DNA from: Brochothrix thermosphacta DSM 20171 = FSL F6-1036
Lineage (GTDB): Bacteria; Bacillota; Bacilli; Lactobacillales; Listeriaceae
Length of the DNA stretch: 64,000 nucleotides
Reading direction: 5' to 3'
Assembly: GCF_036884295.1 (NCBI RefSeq)
Contig: NZ_CP145608.1
Location: forward strand, 930,001 to 994,000
The position numbers and the translations under genes are program-made. The notes under the pieces are model-generated. The model saw nothing but the letters and a program-made list of their open reading frames with translations, searched no databases and was not told the DNA's origin. Shown in pieces: positions 54,878 through 63,939 of this stretch; positions within the stretch are counted from its first letter, which is position 1; each line of letters opens with the position of its first letter.

Positions 54878-56386
54878 ATGACGGAAATAAAAACGGTAAG
54901 TATCAATTTTACTAAACAATGTCAGACCATTAAATCATATGAAGAAGCTTTAGCGCTTGTCTATTGGGATATGCGTACAGGGATTCCTCCCAAAGGAACG
55001 CAACAGCGTTCTGAAGTTGTTGGTCTTTTATCAGCAGAGATTTTTCGTTTATCTACTGCTCCTGAATTTATGAAAAACTTAACGTTTTTAAAGACAGTGC
55101 AAGATGAAGTAGAGCCATTAGTTCAAGCGCTAGTAATTGAGATGTCTAAAAAGGCCGCGTTATTTGAAGCGATCCCTGCTGATGAATATGCAGCATATGC
55201 TGTTTTGCAATCAAAAGCAGAAGCTGCTTGGTCAGAAGCACGCGACCAGTCAGATTATAAGATTTTCCAACCACATCTAGAAGAAATTATTGCGTACAAG
55301 AAAAAATTCATTGGTTATTGGGGCAAAAAAGCAACCGCCTATGATACACTACTAGATCAATTCGAACCAGGAATGACCGTAGCCATCCTTGACGAGGTTT
55401 TTGCAGAGGTTCGTGAAGCAGTGATTGCTTTACTTAAACAAACGCAAGCTGCGCCACATCAGCCTAAGTCTAATTTGCTGGAACGTTCATTTGCCAAGGA
55501 TAAACAAATTGCGTTTAGCCGTGAAATATTGACTAAAATGGGTTTTGATTTTGAAGCGGGGCGTATCGATGACACCATTCATCCTTTTGCGATTACAATG
55601 AATCAAGGCGATGTGCGAATTACAACGCGTTACGATGAAATGAATTTTAAAATGGCTGTGCTTGGCTTGATTCATGAAGGCGGTCATGCCATTTATGAAC
55701 AAAATATCGCGCCGGAATATGATGGAACACCATTATCTGAAGCTGTATCGATGGGGATTCACGAATCACAATCACTCTTTTATGAAATTATCTTAGGTTC
55801 AAGCCGCGCTTTTTGGGAAGATAATTATGCGCGTTTCCAACACTATGCTGCACCATCGTTCGATGATGTTTCTTTTGAGTCATTCTATGAAGCGTTAAAT
55901 GTGACTGAACCGTCACTCGTTCGTATTGAAGCTGACATATTAACCTATGCATTGCATATTATTATCCGCTATGAAATTGAAAAAGCGATATTTAACGATG
56001 ATTTGGATGTTAAAGAGCTTCCAACAGTTTGGAAGGCTAAGTATAAAGAGTACCTCGGTATCGAGCCAAAAAACGATTTAGAAGGCATTTTACAAGATAT
56101 TCATTGGGCGGGTGGCGATTTTGGCTATTTCCCTTCTTATTTGCTTGGTTTGCTTAATGCTGCACAGTTAGAAGTCGCAATGCGTCAAACGATTGATATT
56201 GAGGCAACTGTTGCTACAGGAGACTATACAGCTATTAAAAACTGGTTGACAGAAAACGTCCATCAATTCGGTAAAGCAAAAGAACCATTAGCTATTATGG
56301 TTGATGCAACAGGGGAAAAATTAAATCCAAAATACCTCATTGACTTCTTGACAAAACGATACAAAGATGTCTATAAACTAAAATAA
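54878..56386 (+). CDS. M32-family metallocarboxypeptidase
   Basis: Thermostable carboxypeptidase 1 (Taq) family. The zinc motif HEGGH lies in LGLIHEGGHAIYEQNI (about residue 265), with the third ligand Glu in SMGIHESQSLFYE. 502 residues, no signal peptide, so cytoplasmic. The counterpart in B. subtilis is YpwA, in the same region. I chose ATG 54878 behind AAGGAGTGAGTAGG; a GTG at 54869 abuts the ribosome site. Confidence 0.92.
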   Translation: MTEIKTVSINFTKQCQTIKSYEEALALVYWDMRTGIPPKGTQQRSEVVGLLSAEIFRLSTAPEFMKNLTFLKTVQDEVEPLVQALVIEMSKKAALFEAIPADEYAAYAVLQSKAEAAWSEARDQSDYKIFQPHLEEIIAYKKKFIGYWGKKATAYDTLLDQFEPGMTVAILDEVFAEVREAVIALLKQTQAAPHQPKSNLLERSFAKDKQIAFSREILTKMGFDFEAGRIDDTIHPFAITMNQGDVRITTRYDEMNFKMAVLGLIHEGGHAIYEQNIAPEYDGTPLSEAVSMGIHESQSLFYEIILGSSRAFWEDNYARFQHYAAPSFDDVSFESFYEALNVTEPSLVRIEADILTYALHIIIRYEIEKAIFNDDLDVKELPTVWKAKYKEYLGIEPKNDLEGILQDIHWAGGDFGYFPSYLLGLLNAAQLEVAMRQTIDIEATVATGDYTAIKNWLTENVHQFGKAKEPLAIMVDATGEKLNPKYLIDFLTKRYKDVYKLK

Positions 56387-56479
56387 ATTTTCAAAAAAAA
56401 TTCTATAAAAATATTTTAATTGTGCAAACATGCGTGGTAATTGACTTCTTCTTGTCAAGTGTTTTTTTGAGAAGACATA

Positions 56480-56495
56480 ACACTACATTTTGTGT
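56480..56495 (+). promoter_or_regulatory. NrdR box upstream of nrdH
   Basis: ACACTACATTTTGTGT fits the NrdR consensus ACACWATATATWGTGT with few deviations. A degenerate second copy starts at 56522 (ACACAATATGATGT), about four helical turns away. NrdR would repress the operon when dATP is high. Confidence 0.7.
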
Positions 56496-56625
56496 TTATG
56501 ATATGATAGAATAGTTTTTGTACACAATATGATGTTATGTGAAAGAAAGCGTTCCTGTCGTTTTAGGTTATCAAACGAGCTGCGGGAAGGTCTTTTCTTT
56601 TTTTGTAACGAAGGAGGAGCAGAAC

Positions 56626-56856
56626 GTGAGTAAAACAATTGTATATACGAAATACGGGTGTCCACAATGTGATATGACGAAAACATTATTAGCAGGTGAA
56701 GGTATTGATTTCGAGATACGCAATGTGATGGATGATGAAAAAGCTTTAGCATTCTTGAAAGATAGTGGTTACAGCAGTACACCAGTTACTTTTAAAGATG
56801 GCTTTGATCCGATTGTTGGCTTTGCTCCAGATAAATTAAAAGGATTAGCTGATTAG
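56626..56856 (+). CDS. nrdH: Glutaredoxin-like electron donor NrdH
   Basis: 76-residue thioredoxin-fold protein with the redox motif CPQC (12-15) and the C-terminal SSTPVTF and GFAPDKL segments of NrdH. Donates electrons to NrdE. I chose GTG 56626, 5 nt behind AAGGAGGAGC. A longer frame begins at 56539 but runs through a ribosome site. nrdI starts 1 nt after its stop. Confidence 0.93.
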   Translation: MSKTIVYTKYGCPQCDMTKTLLAGEGIDFEIRNVMDDEKALAFLKDSGYSSTPVTFKDGFDPIVGFAPDKLKGLAD

Positions 56857-56857
56857 A

Positions 56858-57241
56858 ATGATTGTTGTTTATATGACTTTGACTGGTCAGTCAAGGCGAT
56901 TTGTCAATAAACTACAATTTGAAAGCTATGAATTATCGACAGCTTTTCCATCTAAAGAAATGACAACGGATTTTGTTGTTGTTGCACCTACTTATGATTA
57001 TGAAATGACAAGTATTATCGATGATTTTATCGATTACAAAAATAATGGTCACTTTTTTAAGGGAGTAGCAGGAAGTGGTAATATCAACTTTGCGGATTTA
57101 TTTGTCTTCACTGCGAGGGATATTGCTAAGAAATACAATGTACCGATTATCGCTGAATTTGAATTTAGCGGTACTGAAACGGACGTTGAAAAATTTATTA
57201 AAGGGGTTGAGTCGATTGGAAACACCTCGTTTACAGAGTAA
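56858..57241 (+). CDS. nrdI: Flavodoxin-like NrdI
   Basis: FMN protein that helps assemble the Mn(III)2-tyrosyl radical cofactor of NrdF. MTLTGQSRRFVNKL near the start is the phosphate loop, and VVVAPTYDYE and GVAGSGNINFADLF contact the flavin. 127 residues. It overlaps the nrdE start by about 26 nt, so translation is coupled. Its presence marks the class Ib (Mn/Fe) system. Confidence 0.93.
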   Translation: MIVVYMTLTGQSRRFVNKLQFESYELSTAFPSKEMTTDFVVVAPTYDYEMTSIIDDFIDYKNNGHFFKGVAGSGNINFADLFVFTARDIAKKYNVPIIAEFEFSGTETDVEKFIKGVESIGNTSFTE

Positions 57242-59387
57242 ACCAAAAGAAATAACATATTTTAAGCTTAACAATGAATTGAATCGACCTGTTGATGGTA
57301 AGATTCCTTTAAACAAAGATCGTGAAGCAGTTCATGCCTATTTTTTAGAGCACGTTAATCCAAACACTGTTTTTTTCCACTCATTACAAGAAAAATTACA
57401 TTATTTAATTAATAATGATTATATTGAACGTGAATTTATTGAACTTTATTCAGGTGAATTTGTGAAAAAAGTTTTCCAAAAAGCCTATGCAAAAAAATTC
57501 CGTTTCCGCTCGTTCATGGGAGCGCATAAATTTTATACACAGTATGCTTTAAAAATGAATGATGGTGAGCGTTATTTAGAACGTTATGAAGACCGAGTAT
57601 CATTTAATGCTTTATACTTTGCAAATGGTGATGAAGAATTAGCGCTTGATTTAGTTGACGAAATGATTCATCAACGTTATCAACCAGCAACGCCTTCATT
57701 CCTTAATGCAGGACGTAAACGCCGAGGAGAACTTGTTTCGTGTTTCTTGATTCAAGCAACCGATGATATGAACAGTATTGGGCGTATTGTTAACTCAGCA
57801 TTACAATTGTCACGTATTGGTGGTGGTGTTGGAGTATCTCTTTCTAACCTACGTGCAGCTGGTGATCCAATCAAGGGTTACGAAGGTGCCGCAAGCGGTG
57901 TCGTTCCTGTTATGAAGATTCTTGAAGATTGCTTTAGTTATAGTAATCAACTTGGTCAACGTCAAGGAGCAGGTGCTGTATACCTAAGTGTCTTCCATCC
58001 TGATGTCGTATCTTTCTTAGCAACTAAAAAAGAAAATGCGGATGAAAAAATCCGTGTTAAAACACTTTCACTTGGGCTAGTTGTTCCAGATAAATTTTAT
58101 GACTTGGCTAAAAATGATGATTTTATGTATCTTTTCAGTCCTTATGATGTTGAGCGTGTATATGGAAAACCATTTTCATACGTTGATATCACAGCAGAAT
58201 ATGAGGCAATGGTTAACAACCCTGACATTCAAAAATCAAAAATTCGCGCACGTGAGTTAGAGACAGAAATCTCTAAATTACAACAAGAATCAGGTTATCC
58301 GTATGTTATTAACATCGATACTGTTAATAAGGAAAACCCTGTTGATGGTAAAATTGTTATGAGTAACCTTTGTTCAGAAATTTTACAAGTACAAAAACCA
58401 TCAATCATTAATGATGATCAAACGTACGAAGAAATGGGAACAGATATTAGCTGTAACCTCGGATCTTCAAATATTGTTAACTTAATGGCTTCGCCAGACT
58501 TTGGTAAGTCTGTTCGAACAATGACACGTGCCTTAACATTTGTTACTGATTCATCATCAATTGAAGCAGTACCTTCAATCAAAAAAGGTAATGATTTAGC
58601 ACATACAATTGGTTTAGGTGCAATGGGATTACACACGTATCTTGCGATGAATAAAATGTCATATGGTTCAGAAGAATCACTTGATTTTACCAATATCTAC
58701 TTCTTGTTATTAAATTATTGGACATTAGTTGAAAGTAATAACATTGCTAAAAATCGTAATGAAACTTTTGATGGATTTGAAAAATCTAAATATGCTGATG
58801 GTTCATACTTTGATAAATATACAGATAAAACATGGGCGCCAGAAACAGATAAGGTAAAAGACATCTTTAAAGATATCTTTGTTCCAACGCCTGAAGATTG
58901 GGCTGCCTTACGTACTGAAATTATGGCAACTGGTTTATACAACCAAAACCGTCTTGCAGTAGCTCCTAACGGCTCTATTTCATATGTGAATGAAACAAGT
59001 GCATCATTGCACCCAATCACGCAACGTATCGAAGAACGCCAAGAGAAAAAAACAGGTAAAACTTATTACCCAGCGCCTTATCTTTCGGATGAAACGATTC
59101 CTTATTATACATCTGCTTATGATATGGATATGCGTCGAGTGATTGATGTTTATGCAGCAGCACAACAACATATCGATCAAGGTATGAGTTTAACGTTGTT
59201 CATGCGTTCGACAATGTCGACTGAGATTTATGAATGGAAAAAATCTGAGAAACAAACAACACGTGACTTAACAATCCTACGTCACTACGCACATCGCCAA
59301 GGTATTAAATCGCTTTACTACATTAGAACATATACTGACGATGCTGAAGAAGTGGGAAGCAACGATTGTGAAAGCTGCTCAATCTAA
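57216..59387 (+). CDS. nrdE: Ribonucleoside-diphosphate reductase class Ib, large subunit
   Basis: Reduces ribonucleotides to deoxyribonucleotides. RRGELVSCFLIQATDDM carries one active-site Cys, and MSNLCSEI the thiyl-radical Cys with N and E. The C-terminal ESCSI tail holds the shuttling cysteines. No N-terminal ATP-cone is visible, as usual for NrdE. I chose TTG 57216, 9 nt behind AAGGGG inside nrdI, giving 723 residues; a TTG at 57207 is possible. The nrdF start lies 35 nt past the stop. Confidence 0.93.
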   Translation: METPRLQSKPKEITYFKLNNELNRPVDGKIPLNKDREAVHAYFLEHVNPNTVFFHSLQEKLHYLINNDYIEREFIELYSGEFVKKVFQKAYAKKFRFRSFMGAHKFYTQYALKMNDGERYLERYEDRVSFNALYFANGDEELALDLVDEMIHQRYQPATPSFLNAGRKRRGELVSCFLIQATDDMNSIGRIVNSALQLSRIGGGVGVSLSNLRAAGDPIKGYEGAASGVVPVMKILEDCFSYSNQLGQRQGAGAVYLSVFHPDVVSFLATKKENADEKIRVKTLSLGLVVPDKFYDLAKNDDFMYLFSPYDVERVYGKPFSYVDITAEYEAMVNNPDIQKSKIRARELETEISKLQQESGYPYVINIDTVNKENPVDGKIVMSNLCSEILQVQKPSIINDDQTYEEMGTDISCNLGSSNIVNLMASPDFGKSVRTMTRALTFVTDSSSIEAVPSIKKGNDLAHTIGLGAMGLHTYLAMNKMSYGSEESLDFTNIYFLLLNYWTLVESNNIAKNRNETFDGFEKSKYADGSYFDKYTDKTWAPETDKVKDIFKDIFVPTPEDWAALRTEIMATGLYNQNRLAVAPNGSISYVNETSASLHPITQRIEERQEKKTGKTYYPAPYLSDETIPYYTSAYDMDMRRVIDVYAAAQQHIDQGMSLTLFMRSTMSTEIYEWKKSEKQTTRDLTILRHYAHRQGIKSLYYIRTYTDDAEEVGSNDCESCSI

Positions 59388-59421
59388 AGCAAGCGCATGT
59401 GAGAAGGAAGGGGTAATACCA

Positions 59422-60384
59422 GTGACTACTAACAATAAAGCATATACAGCAATTAACTGGAACGAGATTGAAGATGTTCTTGATAAAAAAACATGGGAGA
59501 AATTAACTGAGCAATTTTGGTTAGATACACGAATCCCTATTTCAAATGATTTAGATGACTGGCGTTCACTTTCTGATGTTGAAAAACATCTTGTTGAGCG
59601 TGTGTTCGGTGGTTTAACATTATTGGATACATTACAATCACAAGATGGTATGGCATCATTACGTGAATCTGTACGTACACCTCATGAAGAAGCAGTATAT
59701 AATAATATTCAATTTATGGAGTCTGTTCACGCAAAAAGTTATTCATCGATTTTCAGTACACTTAATACACCAAAAGAAATCAATGAAATTTTCTCATGGA
59801 CAAATACCAATGAATTCTTACAGAAAAAAGCATTGATGATCAATGAAGTGTATCAAAATGGTACTGCTCTTGAAGCGAAAGTTGCCAGCGTTTTTCTTGA
59901 AAGCTTCTTATTCTATTCTGGTTTTTATACGCCGCTTTACTTCTTAGGTAACAACAAGCTACCTAACGTAGCGGAGGTTATTAAACTTATCATTCGTGAT
60001 GAAAGTGTTCATGGAACTTACATAGGTTATAAATTCCAGTTAACATTTAATGAAACAAGCGAAGCAGAGCAAGAAAAATTAAAAGGTTGGGTTTATGCTT
60101 TCCTTTATGAACTTTATGAAAATGAAGTGAAGTACACTGAATCTTTATATGATGCAGTTGGTTGGACAGAAGACGTTAAGGTCTTCTTGCGCTACAATGC
60201 AAATAAAGCCTTGGCTAATATGGGCTTCAGCCCACTTTTCCCAGATACTGCCGATGATGTGAGCCCAATCGTTATGAATGGATTATCTACTGGAACAAAC
60301 AACCATGATTTCTTCTCACAAGTGGGAAATGGTTATTTACTTGGACAAGTAGAATCAATGTCTGACAGCGATTACCTCATCTAA
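59422..60384 (+). CDS. nrdF: Ribonucleoside-diphosphate reductase class Ib, small subunit
   Basis: Generates the tyrosyl radical used by NrdE. The dimetal ligands sit in the helices around NNIQFMESVHAKSYSSIF and IIRDESVHGTYIGYK, with the first Asp/Glu region at WRSLSDVEKHLVERVFG. I chose GTG 59422, about 8 nt behind AAGGAAGGGG, giving 320 residues, the usual length. A frame opening at 59341 overlaps nrdE and would add a non-conserved extension. Confidence 0.92.
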   Translation: MTTNNKAYTAINWNEIEDVLDKKTWEKLTEQFWLDTRIPISNDLDDWRSLSDVEKHLVERVFGGLTLLDTLQSQDGMASLRESVRTPHEEAVYNNIQFMESVHAKSYSSIFSTLNTPKEINEIFSWTNTNEFLQKKALMINEVYQNGTALEAKVASVFLESFLFYSGFYTPLYFLGNNKLPNVAEVIKLIIRDESVHGTYIGYKFQLTFNETSEAEQEKLKGWVYAFLYELYENEVKYTESLYDAVGWTEDVKVFLRYNANKALANMGFSPLFPDTADDVSPIVMNGLSTGTNNHDFFSQVGNGYLLGQVESMSDSDYLI

Positions 60385-60418
60385 TCGTAAACTTTTAAAC
60401 TAATAAAAAGATATAAAA

Positions 60419-60472
60419 ACATCCTATCAGTACATTACTTTGAAAAAAGTTTTGCTGAGAGGGTGTTTTTTT
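60419..60472 (+). terminator. nrd operon terminator
   Basis: ACATCCTATCAG (60419-60430) pairs with CTGAGAGGGTGT (60455-60466) with two mismatches/wobbles; then a T run. Confidence 0.75.
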
Positions 60473-60476
60473 GTGC

Positions 60477-60570
60477 TACTATCGTAGCGAATTTATTCGC
60501 TTTACGAGAGTAGTATGGGACGGAAATTGCGATAGCAATTGAGTACCAAACCTTCAATGAATTGAGTACC
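60477..60570 (+). repeat. Dispersed structured repeat, copy D
   Basis: GCGAAT-TT-ATTCGC (60487-60500), core TTTACGAGAGTAGTATGGGA, ATTGC-GATA-GCAAT, then GAGTACCAAACCTT. The best-formed copy. It leads straight into the 45-bp tandem array. Confidence 0.8.
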
Positions 60571-60870
60571 ACACCTTATGTTAATGTCATGAGAGTAGGA
60601 GTCCTTAAGAGTATCACACCTTATGTTAATGTCATGAGAGTAGGAGTCCTTAAGAGTATCACACCTTATGTTAATGTCATGAGAGTAGGAGTCCTTAAGA
60701 GTACCACACCTTATGTTAATGTCATGAGAGTAGGAGTCCTTAAGAGTACCACATCTTATGTTAATGTCATGAGAGTAGGAGTCCTTAAGAGTACCACACC
60801 TTATGTTAATGTCATGAGAGTAGGAGTCCTTAAGAGTACCACTTCTTATATTAATCTTTTGAGAGCATCA
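60571..60870 (+). repeat. 45-bp tandem repeat array, six units plus a degenerate seventh
   Basis: Units start at 60571, 60616, 60661, 60706, 60751 and 60796 (degenerate at 60841). Each holds CTTATGTTAATGTCATGAGA, GTAGGAGTCCTTAAGAGTAY and CACA. Differences are single bases. It looks like local amplification of the GAGTACCA-CCTTA tail of the dispersed repeat. The period is a multiple of three, so all frames stay open together; I do not regard the resulting ORF as a gene. Confidence 0.9.
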
Positions 60871-60919
60871 GCCTATTTGAGCTCCATTCGACTAAGTTTT
60901 CAAAATTTATTATCAAGGA

Positions 60920-60949
60920 TGTCACACTTTGTGTGGCTTTTTTTGTTGC
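60920..60949 (+). terminator. Hairpin with T run after the tandem array
   Basis: GTCACAC-TTT-GTGTGGC followed by seven T. It is not directly behind a gene. Confidence 0.65.
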
Positions 60950-60960
60950 TAGTAATGTGA

Positions 60961-61467
60961 TTTTTTTGATTACGAGAGTGCTATTCAACTAATTCAGTTT
61001 AAAGTTATCTAGGCAGTTGCTTTTTGTTAGTGATTTATTTTAATAAACTCACACAAAAATTATAGTGAAAAAATATAATTAATACCCCTATAAAGCTAAA
61101 AATTACGCTTTTTAACAGTATTGAATATCAAAAATTACATTATTAGATGGATAAAATGAAAAAGACCATTCAAATATATATTTTTGAACAACATGTTTTG
61201 AAACCTTCATCCTGTTATGAGTGCTAAATTTACTATGTATTGTAATTTATTGACATTTTTAACAATGTTTTATTGAGTAATAATCACTGTTTTTAGTTGA
61301 AATGCTTTATATATAGGGCTTAACCACAGATTCCAAATACAGTTGTATGTTGCTCTTAGAATGGGACACGCAGACATAACAAATATTATATAGTTATACA
61401 AGTAGGCAAGAACCGTGGTTAAGAGTGTAGTAAATATTCAATATAATAACGAGGGGAGACTATCAAT
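60961..61467 (+). other. AT-rich upstream region of the surface-protein cluster
   Basis: No coding frame supported. TTGACA at 61250-61255 has no clear -10 at standard spacing. A 9-bp inverted repeat (CTTAACCAC 61319-61327, GTGGTTAAG 61415-61423) encloses about 87 nt just before the gene and could be a leader structure or paired operator half-sites. Confidence 0.45.
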
Positions 61468-63549
61468 TTGAAAGACACACGAAAGAAAATTAACGGTTTG
61501 TTAGCATTAGCGATTATGGGCGTGGGGTTTACAATGGCACCGACAATGACGTCGGCATTGACGCTGCCTGAGCCTAGCGCAATAGCACCGGATGCTCTGG
61601 ATTTGACAAATATTTTTGAAGCAGCTTCTGGAGGTACAAGTAGGATTATTGATGAAGGTGTTGGTCAGTCAGTGGTTGTAACTGATAATAGCCTTAATCA
61701 AGTCGGCGCAATATTTTCAACCGATGATTATAGAATTAAATTAACAGAAGACTACCATGCGCGTTTTGCTTTGTACTTCGGCAGCTCTGATCCTTCGAAT
61801 GCTGGAGACGGAATGGCCTTCGTTATACATAGTGATCCTAAATATGCAAAACAGATTTTAGCAGAAGCTAAAGGTCAGCGTTTAGGTGTGTATGGGAAAG
61901 ATACTGTGTCGAATAAAGGAGCGAATGCAATAGCAAATTCATTTGCAATTGAATTTGATGCATTTGCAAACCAAGATTATAAAACTGCTGATGGATCAAA
62001 CTTTGATTACGGCGGGGATTTTTCAAAAGAAGCCAACCATATTGCGTATAACTATCCTTCAAAACCAGCAACATATATCGAGAATAGCCATGGTGGCGTT
62101 TTAGGTATAGGAGCTACTAAATCAGTTAAGATAATCCATAATAACTTGCAATCAAAGAAATTTGTTGATAATAAGTGGCATTATTTAGACATTAGCTATG
62201 AATTATCGTTAAATCAATTAACCTATCAATTTGATAACCTTCCGCCGGTCAAAGCCATAACTTCTAACGCAGATTTCGGAGGAGCCAATGATTTATATTG
62301 GGGATTTACAGGTGCGACAGGTCAAAAAAGTTTAAATCAAAAAGTGCGTTTTGTAGAGTTGCCAGGTTTGGTTAATGCGAAAATTTCGATGTCTGCTGAG
62401 GTAGCTACAGGTGACGGTTTGGGTTGGAGTGATTTACCTAACGGTACAGTTGTTGAACCTAATCAACGCGTGAAGCATATAGCATCATTACATTATACAG
62501 ATGGTAAACAAGGGTGGGTAAAACCACAAGTGCAAATACCTTTAGATGTAAATGAAGAATTGGTACCAAATACTACAAAATATATTAGTGCTGGTAATCG
62601 AGATGCTAAGATTTCAGATGATGATTGGATAGTAGGTGCTGACGGGCAATTAACACTAAAAACTACAGTTCCTGATCTGAATGGTATAAAGTATTTCACA
62701 GATGTTACCTATGAAACACGTCCCAAAAATGTAAAAACAGAGACCACTGTTACAAATACATATGATGTTGTTGGTAAGAATTTAATTAAAAATTTAGAAA
62801 CAAAACCAACTTATAAAATCGCTGCAAATAAAAAACCTGTTATACGTTGGCCTGATGCCTACAAGTCATTTGAGATTGGTCGTTCAGAAGTAATTGAAAC
62901 TTATGCCAATGTCAGTGATGTTGACAGTGACTCTGTTGATGTTTTCTATAGATTAAATAGTGCTCCTTATAAAAAATTTGGAACTGTAAAAGGTAAACAA
63001 AAAGAAGCAGTTAAAGTTCCCTTTGAAATTAAAGGAACTGATTTAGTCGAAGGTAAAAATACCATACAAGTAGTAGCGACAGATTCATTAAATGCTGATT
63101 CAGATATTGATGTCGGAACTATTGCTAGTAATGTTTTCTTAGTTGGAAAACTAGAAATGATGTCGATTCCGAACTTCAGTTTCGGGGATTATACAATAGA
63201 TCAATTACCTCAAACTGCAAAAATAACGGTGGATAAGCCATTGATAGTTTCAGATTTCCGTGAAAAAAATCAAACGTGGAAATTATATGCACAAATGAAA
63301 ACGCCTTTTAAAAACGAGGATGACCACATTGGATTTGTAGAAGGATTTACGTACACTTCACCAATTAGCGGTGCAACAGTAAGTGATATATCTAATAATA
63401 CTTTGATTATAGAAGGTAAATCAGGCGGTAAAGAAGAAACGCTAACGGTAGATCAACTACAAGACAGTTTTAAATTAACTATTCCGGATGGAATCCGTAG
63501 TGGAAATTATACTGGGATAATAACGTGGACATTTTCAGAGACACCCTAA
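61468..63549 (+). CDS. WxL-domain surface protein with L-type lectin-like domain
   Basis: Secreted protein of 693 residues. A signal peptide ends near MTSALT (about residue 31). A legume-lectin-like domain follows (about 45-300: FALYFGSSDP, DGMAFVIHSD, NSFAIEFDAFAN, HYLDISYEL). Then come Ig-like segments (DVDSDSVDVFYRLN) and a C-terminal WxL domain with WKL at about residue 604 and YTGIITWTFSETP at the end, which binds peptidoglycan non-covalently. TTG start behind GAGGGGAGAC. Such proteins form a surface complex with neighbours. The carbohydrate ligand is unknown. Confidence 0.88.
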   Translation: MKDTRKKINGLLALAIMGVGFTMAPTMTSALTLPEPSAIAPDALDLTNIFEAASGGTSRIIDEGVGQSVVVTDNSLNQVGAIFSTDDYRIKLTEDYHARFALYFGSSDPSNAGDGMAFVIHSDPKYAKQILAEAKGQRLGVYGKDTVSNKGANAIANSFAIEFDAFANQDYKTADGSNFDYGGDFSKEANHIAYNYPSKPATYIENSHGGVLGIGATKSVKIIHNNLQSKKFVDNKWHYLDISYELSLNQLTYQFDNLPPVKAITSNADFGGANDLYWGFTGATGQKSLNQKVRFVELPGLVNAKISMSAEVATGDGLGWSDLPNGTVVEPNQRVKHIASLHYTDGKQGWVKPQVQIPLDVNEELVPNTTKYISAGNRDAKISDDDWIVGADGQLTLKTTVPDLNGIKYFTDVTYETRPKNVKTETTVTNTYDVVGKNLIKNLETKPTYKIAANKKPVIRWPDAYKSFEIGRSEVIETYANVSDVDSDSVDVFYRLNSAPYKKFGTVKGKQKEAVKVPFEIKGTDLVEGKNTIQVVATDSLNADSDIDVGTIASNVFLVGKLEMMSIPNFSFGDYTIDQLPQTAKITVDKPLIVSDFREKNQTWKLYAQMKTPFKNEDDHIGFVEGFTYTSPISGATVSDISNNTLIIEGKSGGKEETLTVDQLQDSFKLTIPDGIRSGNYTGIITWTFSETP

Positions 63550-63585
63550 ATACCTGTAAGAGTAATAACAAAGGAGGTGCGTTTG

Positions 63586-63939
63586 ATGGATACGATGATG
63601 AAAAAAGTGTTAGGTGTTTTGTTAGTGGCAGTAATGTTAATTCCGATGTTGATGAATGTTGCTTATGTTAAAGCTGCAGAAAGCAAAAGTAGTATTTCTA
63701 TTCGCTTTACGAATGAAGGTAAAGATAACGGAACTGATAAGGGAACTAGCAATGGTACTGGATCTGATAACGGTAAAGGAACTGGTAATGTTAACAAGTC
63801 TGATAACGGAGGTAAGTTACCAGTGACAGGTGAACAAACACAGGGTTTTATCTTATTGATGGGGCTTGTATGCGTGATGGTATTTGCCGTTAGAATAAGG
63901 CAAATCAGAGTAGTTACAAATAAAAAGGAGGAAATTTAA
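63586..63939 (+). CDS. Small LPXTG-anchored surface protein
   Basis: 117 residues: signal peptide (VLGVLLVAVMLIPMLMNVAY), a Gly/Asn/Thr/Asp-rich spacer with GTDKGTSNGTGSDNGKGTG, the sortase motif LPVTG, a membrane helix and a basic tail (RIRQIR). Start ATG 63586, 8 nt behind AAGGAGG; the longer frame at 63577 runs into that site. Short LPXTG proteins are a regular part of WxL clusters, where they are thought to give the complex a covalent wall anchor. Confidence 0.85.
   Translation: MDTMMKKVLGVLLVAVMLIPMLMNVAYVKAAESKSSISIRFTNEGKDNGTDKGTSNGTGSDNGKGTGNVNKSDNGGKLPVTGEQTQGFILLMGLVCVMVFAVRIRQIRVVTNKKEEI

Noticed and set aside
60571-60870. CRISPR-like array
   Set aside because: The units are directly abutting 45-bp tandem copies with no variable spacers, and no cas genes are near.
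60562-60960. 132-codon open frame with 15-residue repeats (TPYVNVMRVGVLKS)
   Set aside because: It exists because the 45-bp repeat period is a multiple of three. There is no ribosome site, the start would be TTG, and the non-repeat ends do not look like protein.
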